This document shows positions 5,828-10,369 of a stretch of 10,369 bases of DNA, piece by piece (position 1 is the first letter of the stretch; each line of letters begins with the position of its first letter). The notes below the pieces were generated by a model. That model was not told where the DNA came from. It ran no database searches and saw only the letters and a program-made list of their open reading frames with translations. Made by a program: the position numbers and the translations under genes. The DNA is from Candidatus Dormiibacterota bacterium (GTDB taxonomy: Bacteria; Chloroflexota; Dormibacteria; Aeolococcales; Aeolococcaceae), in NCBI GenBank assembly GCA_027451645.1, contig DAIDIX010000047.1:1-10369 (forward strand), given 5' to 3'.

Positions 5828-7012
5828 ATGGTTTTCGCACCCCAGCTTCGCGTCCCTGGTCCTACTCCGCTTCCCGACCGGGTGATACGTGCAGCGAGCC
5901 AACCCCTCATCAATCACCGTGGTCCTGAATTCTCAGAGATGCTTGGCACCATATCGAGCCATCTCCGGAAAATGCTGTTCACTTCAGGACACATCCTCCT
6001 TATCCCCGGTTCAGGCACGTATGGCCTTGAGGCAGCGGTTGCGAACCTCATGAGTCCAGGGGATACAGGACTCTTCTGCACAAATGGCTATTTTGGCGAG
6101 CGGTGGGTCTCCATTGCCCAGGCATATGGGGTGAATGTCATCCACCTCGACATCCCCTGGGGCGAGGTCATGACTGCAGAAGACATCAGCACTGCACTCT
6201 CCCGCCATCCTGAAGTCACTACAGTGTTCGTCACTCACAATGAGACGAGTACTGGCATCACGAATCCTCTTGAGGACATCGCGAAGGTTGTTGCCGATCA
6301 CAATCGCATTTTCGCAGTCGATAGCGTGAGCGGTGCAGGTGCTCTCCCAGTGCATGTTGATGAACTCGGCATCGATGTTCTTGTCACTGCCTCACAGAAG
6401 GGGTGGATGGCACCACCAGGACTTGCCATGGTTGCTGCAAGCGATCGTGCTCTTGCCGTATCGAAAAAGTCAAAAAGTCCGAAATGGACATTCGATTTCG
6501 AACGGTTCGTCTCAAGTGCTGCAAAGGGCATGACCCCAACAACTCCTCCACTCAGTGTGTACTATGCCCTTGCTGAGGGACTTGCCATGATGGATGAGGA
6601 GGGGATTGAGCGTGTCTGGGGCAGGCACAACAAGGTCGCAACCATGATCCGTACTGGTGTCCTCTCAATGGGACTGAAGCTCTTCGCGCCAGAAGGTTTC
6701 CGGAGCAATGCAGTCACTGCAGTCCGTTCTCCTGCTCCCGATGCGGAATCGCTCTCCCTGCTCCTTGCAGATCTCCGGGAGAAGTACGGTCTCATCCTTG
6801 CTGGCGGCCAGGGTGAGCAGATCGGGAAGATCTTCCGCATTGGCCACCTCGGATACATGGATGAGCAGGATGTGTATGGCATCCTTGGTGCACTCGAATG
6901 TGCACTCTTCGATCACGGGTACCTCTCCCGAATCGGCTTCGCTGTTCCTGCAGCCCAGACCACCTCTCAGGCGTGGGTATTCGGCCAGGAACTCGTGACT
7001 GCAGACCGCTAG
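5828..7012 (+). CDS. Class-V PLP aminotransferase (serine/alanine-glyoxylate type)
   Basis: This 394-residue PLP enzyme belongs to the alanine-glyoxylate/serine-pyruvate aminotransferase group of fold-type I, class V. The typical start PGPTPLPDRV (10-19) and GSGTYGLEAA (61-70, phosphate-binding loop) are present. Asp165 (FAVDSVSG) should contact the pyridine nitrogen, and Lys191 (TASQKGWMAPPG) is the Schiff-base lysine. The C-terminal domain ends the catalytic part with FRIGHLGYM (346-354). In this context the likely reaction is transfer of an amino group to or from serine, phosphoserine, glyoxylate or pyruvate; members next to serA are often proposed to stand in for SerC. AGGAGG at 5813-5818 lies 9 nt before the ATG, the strongest ribosome site in this operon, which marks it as the first gene. 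No convincing promoter is seen in the 72-bp gap after the amidase; a small palindromic stretch (CAGGGACGTCCTG, 5774-5786) lies there. Confidence 0.93.
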   Translation: MVFAPQLRVPGPTPLPDRVIRAASQPLINHRGPEFSEMLGTISSHLRKMLFTSGHILLIPGSGTYGLEAAVANLMSPGDTGLFCTNGYFGERWVSIAQAYGVNVIHLDIPWGEVMTAEDISTALSRHPEVTTVFVTHNETSTGITNPLEDIAKVVADHNRIFAVDSVSGAGALPVHVDELGIDVLVTASQKGWMAPPGLAMVAASDRALAVSKKSKSPKWTFDFERFVSSAAKGMTPTTPPLSVYYALAEGLAMMDEEGIERVWGRHNKVATMIRTGVLSMGLKLFAPEGFRSNAVTAVRSPAPDAESLSLLLADLREKYGLILAGGQGEQIGKIFRIGHLGYMDEQDVYGILGALECALFDHGYLSRIGFAVPAAQTTSQAWVFGQELVTADR

Positions 7013-7017
7013 CACAC

Positions 7018-7989
7018 ATGACGGATCACTCCATCATCGTAACGGACCGCATTGCAGATGAGGGGCTCGCACTCCTCAGGGACGGCGGAGTCCATGTCGA
7101 GTATGTGCCCGGCCTCCCGAAGGATGAACTCCTGGAGCGAATTGGATACCATGATGCCCTCATTGTCAGGAGTGAGACGAAAGTGACACGGGATCTCCTC
7201 GACCGGGCAACACGGCTCCGCATCATTGGCAGGGCAGGTGTTGGTGTCGACAACATCGATGTCGCCTCTGCCACTGGTCGGCACATCCTTGTGGTGAATG
7301 CTCCCGACGGGAATACCGTTGCTGCAGCAGAACATACGATTGCACTCCTCCTTGCACTGGCTCGGCAGGTTGCTGTTGCTGCAGCAACGCTCGCTTCTGG
7401 TGGCTGGGACCGCTCCAGGTTCCTTGGCATGCAGGTACGGGGAAAAGTGCTTGGAATCATCGGCTTCGGAAGGATTGGACGGACAGTGGCAGACATTGCG
7501 AGAAATGGTCTCCGCATGGATGTCCTTGCATACGATCCCTACTGCCCTGCATCTGCCATGGAGGAACTGGGCATCACTCCTGTCGACGACCTTGCTGCAC
7601 TCCTCCGGGCATCGGATGCAGTATCTCTCCACGTACCTCTCACTGCTGACACGACCACGCTCATCGGTGCACATGAGCTGCAGCTCATGCGGCCCCATGC
7701 CCTTCTCCTCAATGTAGCGAGGGGTGGACTTGTCGATGAGGAGGCTGTTGTCCGTGCGCTTGATGCTGGATCCCTTGGTGGAGCAGCCTTTGATGTCTTC
7801 GCAACGGAGCCGCTTCCTCCCGAGTCGCCTCTGCGGACGCATCCCCGTGTCCTTGTGACTCCACATCTCGGTGCAAGCACCCATGATGCACAGCGGTTCG
7901 TAGCCATCGATGTTGCTGAGCAGGTGCTCCGTTTCCTCAGGGGAGAAACTCCCACGTCCGGAGTCAACCTTGCTGAGGTCCAGCAATGA
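7018..7989 (+). CDS. serA: D-3-phosphoglycerate dehydrogenase, short form without ACT domain
   Basis: The 323-residue protein is a D-isomer-specific 2-hydroxyacid dehydrogenase. It most likely oxidises 3-phosphoglycerate to 3-phosphohydroxypyruvate with NAD, the first step of serine synthesis. Residues 1-98 and the C-terminal helix form the substrate domain, with GRAGVGVDNID at 71-81. The Rossmann domain carries GFGRIG at 149-154 and Asp173 (AYDPY), which favours NAD. The catalytic set is Arg235 (NVARGG), Glu264 (ATEPLP) and His283 (TPHLGAS). The protein ends right after the catalytic domains, so serine feedback through an ACT domain is absent. Hydroxypyruvate or glyoxylate reductase is the main alternative. 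The frame stays open back to 6898, but that extension overlaps the aminotransferase; ATG 7018 starts the normal first strand. It lies 5 nt after the aminotransferase stop with no ribosome site, so translation is probably coupled. Confidence 0.92.
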   Translation: MTDHSIIVTDRIADEGLALLRDGGVHVEYVPGLPKDELLERIGYHDALIVRSETKVTRDLLDRATRLRIIGRAGVGVDNIDVASATGRHILVVNAPDGNTVAAAEHTIALLLALARQVAVAAATLASGGWDRSRFLGMQVRGKVLGIIGFGRIGRTVADIARNGLRMDVLAYDPYCPASAMEELGITPVDDLAALLRASDAVSLHVPLTADTTTLIGAHELQLMRPHALLLNVARGGLVDEEAVVRALDAGSLGGAAFDVFATEPLPPESPLRTHPRVLVTPHLGASTHDAQRFVAIDVAEQVLRFLRGETPTSGVNLAEVQQ

Positions 7990-9287
7990 TTGAACTCCGG
8001 CCATTTCGCGGTCTCCGGTTTGATCTCGATGTGGTGGGTTCCCTCGGAGATGTCCTCGCTCCTCCATACGATGTGATCGACGATCCTGACCGGGACCGTC
8101 TCTACAGTTCAGGCATGCGGAACATCGTGCGCATCGACTCAGGAAGGGACTATGCAGACGATCTTCCCGATGTTCATGACCGGTACACGCGGGCTCATGA
8201 CCATCTCGAGAGCTGGAAGGCAATGGATATTCTCATCCGTGATGACAGGCCTGCCCTGTATGTCAGCTCCCATCAGTTCATTGGCAAGCATGGCGTCCAG
8301 GAGGAGCGTCTTGGCATCTACTGTGCAGTGCGCATCGATGACAGTGCCCCTCCCCTTCTCCTCCACGAACGGACTGGCTCCTCTCCCATAGGAGACCGCC
8401 TCAACCTCCTCCGCAGCACGAATGTCATGACAAGTGCCATTTTCGGACTATGGGATCCAGCATCGGCTGCCCTCGATACCCTTCTCGACGATCTCCACGC
8501 CTCTCCTCCTGCCTCGGAAGGGAGTGTCAACTGGAATGGAAGTGATGAGCACCATGCGCTATGGGTGCTTGATGATCCTGTCCGGATTCAGCAGATCACT
8601 GATGTCCTCAGTACCTCAACTGTCCTCATTGCAGATGGCCATCACCGGTATGCAGCCTCCCAGCAGTACTCGAGGGAGCAGCACCGCATGCACCCGGAGT
8701 GGTCATCCCCTGCTCCTGGCGACTGGGCACTCGTCTACCTCACTGCTGCCCGTGGTCCCGCGCTCCACCTCGATGCAACACACCGGCTCATCCAGCTCGG
8801 TGCAGGACTCCCCGAGATCAGCACCGACATCCTCAACGAGCTGTCACCAGCATGTGCATGGCAGGAGCATCATGATGAGGCATCATGCTGGAGGGCTCTC
8901 GCCAATCTCCACTCAACAGGCCGGTCTGCATGGATCATCTCCATTGCTGGCCGCTTCTTCTCCGTCTGGACCACACCCCCTCCTGGAGACCACCGCTCCT
9001 CCCTTCCCGTATCCATTGTCGAGGACATGGTGATGCACAAGTTCGCCCATGCACTCGGGATGTCCCACACTGCCCTTCTCGAGCACACGCACTACATCCA
9101 CGATTCCTCCTCGATCATTGCTGCTACGCGCAACCATCCTGTATCAACACTCGGCATCATCCTTCCTCCCTGCACGATCGATGATGTCCTCTCCGTCTCC
9201 CATGCAGGAGGGGCTATGCCGCGGAAGTCCACCTACTTCACTCCCAAGCTGCCAACTGGCCTTGTTCTCCTTCCGCTTGACGAATGA
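7986..9287 (+). CDS. DUF1015 family protein, possibly ParB/SerK-like, in a serine operon
   Basis: This 433-residue protein carries the hallmarks of the uncharacterised DUF1015 (COG4198) family from end to end: RPFRGLRFD at 5-13, LAPPYDVI at 24-31, ERLGIY near 107-112, HERTGSSPIGDRLNLL at 127-142, IADGHHRYAAS at 215-225, DATHRLI at 263-269, and STYFTPKLPTGLV at 415-427. It has no signal peptide or membrane segment, so it should be cytoplasmic. The DGHHR motif resembles that of ParB-like proteins, including the archaeal free serine kinase SerK. Together with the serA neighbour this suggests an ATP- or ADP-using or phosphoserine-related step; that is inference. Its ATG overlaps the serA stop by 4 nt (ATGA), and GAGGT at 7975-7979 serves as ribosome site 6 nt before the start. 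Expression is therefore tied to serA. Length and motifs are complete; no break is seen. Confidence 0.93.
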   Translation: MIELRPFRGLRFDLDVVGSLGDVLAPPYDVIDDPDRDRLYSSGMRNIVRIDSGRDYADDLPDVHDRYTRAHDHLESWKAMDILIRDDRPALYVSSHQFIGKHGVQEERLGIYCAVRIDDSAPPLLLHERTGSSPIGDRLNLLRSTNVMTSAIFGLWDPASAALDTLLDDLHASPPASEGSVNWNGSDEHHALWVLDDPVRIQQITDVLSTSTVLIADGHHRYAASQQYSREQHRMHPEWSSPAPGDWALVYLTAARGPALHLDATHRLIQLGAGLPEISTDILNELSPACAWQEHHDEASCWRALANLHSTGRSAWIISIAGRFFSVWTTPPPGDHRSSLPVSIVEDMVMHKFAHALGMSHTALLEHTHYIHDSSSIIAATRNHPVSTLGIILPPCTIDDVLSVSHAGGAMPRKSTYFTPKLPTGLVLLPLDE

Positions 9288-9988
9288 CAACGATCACGGT
9301 ATCCGCAGTCCTCTTCGACATGGATGGTGTCCTCATCGACACAGAACCCCTCTGGGATGAAGCGGAACGGATGGTTGCCACAGAGTGTGGATTCACTCTC
9401 CCCGACTCCATGCTCGATGCAACACGCGGTGTCCGCATCAGGGAAGTCGTACGTGAGTGGCAGCGAGTCTTTCCTGGGCACGACATCCCTCTCGAGGCCA
9501 CCTGTGCAGCAATCACTGCTGCAGTTGAGGACACGATACGGATGGAGGGGAAGCCGCGGGAGGGAGTCCTCCCATTCCTTGATGAGCTTCATCGTGCAGG
9601 CATCCCCTGTGCTCTCGCATCCTCATCGCCCCGCCCGCTCATTGCAGCAGTACTCGACACTCTTGGCATTGCGGACGCATTCCGGGAGGTCGTCTCCGGA
9701 GATGATGTTGCACACGGAAAGCCCCATCCCGAAATCTACATGACGGCAGCTTCCCGCATCCGCATGGCTCCAGCATCCTGTGCAGCCATTGAGGATGCTC
9801 TTGCAGGCATGCAGGCTGCACGTGCTTCTGGTGCATACTGCATAGCACTCCCCGATCCCAGCATCACTTCCTCACCCGAACTTGCTGCAGCATCCCACGT
9901 ATGCTCATCATTCACCCGCCTTGCATCACACTGCAGCTTCACGTCCCTGCTTGCCATCGACTGCTCTCCCCATCCTGACACTCCCTGA
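9284..9988 (+). CDS. HAD phosphatase, beta-phosphoglucomutase/YniC-like
   Basis: This 234-residue cytoplasmic protein is a HAD-superfamily phosphatase with the small alpha-helical cap of the beta-phosphoglucomutase group. Motif I is FDMDGVLIDTEPLWDEAE, with nucleophile Asp12 and acid/base Asp14. Motif II is the Ser run 113-115 (LASSSPR), motif III Lys146 (HGKPHPEIY), and motif IV Glu170-Asp171 (AAIEDALAGM). The cap is about 17-80 and contains RGVRIREVVREW, much like E. coli YniC (HxpB), a sugar or hexitol phosphate phosphatase. Its place at the end of a serA operon without a serB suggests it could hydrolyse phosphoserine or a related phosphate, which is unproven. The ATG overlaps the DUF1015 stop by 4 nt and has no ribosome site of its own, indicating coupling. 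The last 40 residues are unusually rich in Ser, Cys and His. Confidence 0.92.
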   Translation: MTTITVSAVLFDMDGVLIDTEPLWDEAERMVATECGFTLPDSMLDATRGVRIREVVREWQRVFPGHDIPLEATCAAITAAVEDTIRMEGKPREGVLPFLDELHRAGIPCALASSSPRPLIAAVLDTLGIADAFREVVSGDDVAHGKPHPEIYMTAASRIRMAPASCAAIEDALAGMQAARASGAYCIALPDPSITSSPELAAASHVCSSFTRLASHCSFTSLLAIDCSPHPDTP

Positions 9989-10045
9989 TCTTCCTGTACT
10001 TGTGTCATGATCGATAGTGGCAGTCCTGTGTTTCACGAACAGCCA

Positions 10046-10070
10046 CCACGGGTATCGTTCAGATACGTGG
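10046..10070 (+). terminator. Hairpin after the serine operon, possible terminator
   Basis: CCAC 10046-10049 pairs with GTGG 10067-10070, and GTATC 10052-10056 pairs with GATAC 10062-10066, around the loop GTTCA, with two bulged Gs on the left. An alternative outer pairing uses GCCAC 10042-10046 with GTGGC 10067-10071. It is 57 nt past the HAD stop and 30 nt before the zinc-ribbon start. No T-run follows. It may end the operon transcript or structure the leader of the next gene. Confidence 0.4.
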
Positions 10071-10100
10071 CGGTGTCAGCAATGAATGGAGTAGGTATCA

Positions 10101-10301
10101 GTGCCCATCTATGTATATCGCTGCCAATCGTGCAGCAGTGAGTTTGAGCTCATGCAGAAGATGACGGATCCTCCAGTGGCAGCATGCCCATCGTGCAATG
10201 GAACAAGCTCCCGAGTGATCCTGCCTGCAGGAGTCGTCTTCAAGGGGAGCGGGTTCTACAAGACGGATTCCCGATCCCAGAGCAGTGACAGCAGTTCATA
10301 A
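10101..10301 (+). CDS. FmdB-family zinc-ribbon protein
   Basis: This 66-residue protein starts with GTG and has the standard opening of the FmdB regulatory-type family, MPIYVYRCQSC. Four cysteines form a zinc ribbon: Cys8 and Cys11, Cys29 and Cys32 (CPSC). The family's VVFKGSGFYKTD block follows at 45-56, then a Ser-rich tail (SRSQSSDSSS), also common in the family. Function is poorly defined; the family was named for a putative regulator near formamidase/amidase genes, and members occur in most bacteria. The GTG start is chosen because it gives the conserved first residues, with GGAG at 10088-10091 lying 9 nt upstream. It follows the serine operon by 112 nt, with a hairpin in between, so it is probably a separate or only partly linked transcript. 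Confidence 0.93.
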   Translation: MPIYVYRCQSCSSEFELMQKMTDPPVAACPSCNGTSSRVILPAGVVFKGSGFYKTDSRSQSSDSSS

Positions 10302-10314
10302 GCAGTGTTAACGT

Positions 10315-10339
10315 GGGGAGAGCAGCCCAGTTGTTCCCC
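10315..10339 (+). terminator. Weak hairpin after the zinc-ribbon gene
   Basis: GGGGA at 10315-10319 can pair with TCCCC at 10335-10339, extended by GCAG 10322-10325 with TTGT 10331-10334 (two G-U pairs) after a 2-nt bulge. It sits 13 nt after the stop codon. No T-run follows and the stem is imperfect, so this is only a candidate. Confidence 0.3.
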
Positions 10340-10357
10340 CTTGAAGGAGGTCCTTGA

Positions 10358-10369
10358 ATGTCCCACCCC
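10358..10369 (+). CDS. Start of a further gene, cut by the right edge
   Basis: An ATG at 10358 is followed by three open codons (M-S-H-P) up to the window end. The support is the ribosome site: AAGGAGGT at 10344-10351 matches the anti-Shine-Dalgarno complement exactly and lies 6 nt before the ATG, an ideal distance. Nothing can be said about the product. The site is flanked by two copies of CCTTGAA (10339-10345 and 10352-10358). Confidence 0.6.

Noticed and set aside
6898..7017. N-terminal extension of SerA by 40 codons
   Set aside because: It overlaps the end of the aminotransferase gene and precedes the normal first strand of the dehydrogenase.
7009..8223. Minus-strand open frame of 404 codons opposite serA and DUF1015
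   Set aside because: Its composition is that of an antisense shadow and the plus strand encodes two complete recognised families there.
1..10369. CRISPR arrays, tRNA genes, insertion sequences, toxin-antitoxin or defence genes
   Set aside because: No regularly spaced repeats, cloverleaf-like stretches, terminal inverted repeats with transposase, or matching proteins were seen on either strand.

Overview
The window is about 10.4 kb of densely coding bacterial DNA. It holds eight complete protein genes, one complete small zinc-ribbon gene, and one partial gene at each edge. I see no rRNA, tRNA, CRISPR array, transposase or phage gene. A peptidoglycan amidase, a lipoprotein with a classical lipobox and Shine-Dalgarno sites (one matching AAGGAGGT exactly) make this a bacterium, not an archaeon. 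The make-up suggests a small-genome anaerobe or thermophile-like lineage: an ACT-less SerA beside a class-V aminotransferase and a DUF1015 protein, Bcp-type peroxiredoxin, and short intergenic gaps. I recall a comparable aminotransferase/serA pair in Thermotoga. I cannot assign the phylum from sequence alone.

Left part (1-4210): an exported protein of unknown function runs off the left edge on the minus strand. It is divergent from a kumamolisin-like S53 (sedolisin) peptidase, with a perfect 7-bp inverted repeat between them. The peptidase converges on an aldo/keto reductase of the Kv-beta/plant KAB1 type, and a perfect 14-bp hairpin separates the two. The reductase is divergent from an orphan lipoprotein across 224 bp that contain another perfect inverted repeat. 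The lipoprotein converges on a Bcp/PrxQ peroxiredoxin.

Middle (4211-5755): the peroxiredoxin is divergent from a membrane-anchored N-acetylmuramoyl-L-alanine amidase. The amidase has a C-terminal transmembrane anchor and an unusual arginine-rich tail.

Right part (5828-10369): this is the clearest functional unit. A class-V aminotransferase, a short D-3-phosphoglycerate dehydrogenase (serA), a DUF1015 protein and a YniC-like HAD phosphatase form one tightly coupled operon, with a 5-nt gap followed by two ATGA overlaps. The set looks like a serine-biosynthesis or serine-interconversion module. The aminotransferase may replace SerC and the HAD enzyme may replace SerB. The DUF1015 protein is the real unknown; its ADGHHR motif resembles the ParB/SerK-type motif. 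A hairpin, a FmdB-type zinc-ribbon gene and the first four codons of another gene follow.

Nothing here is a defence island or a mobile element. The best candidate for something undescribed is the role of DUF1015 within the serine operon. Next in interest are the Arg-rich tail of the amidase and the two operator-like inverted repeats.
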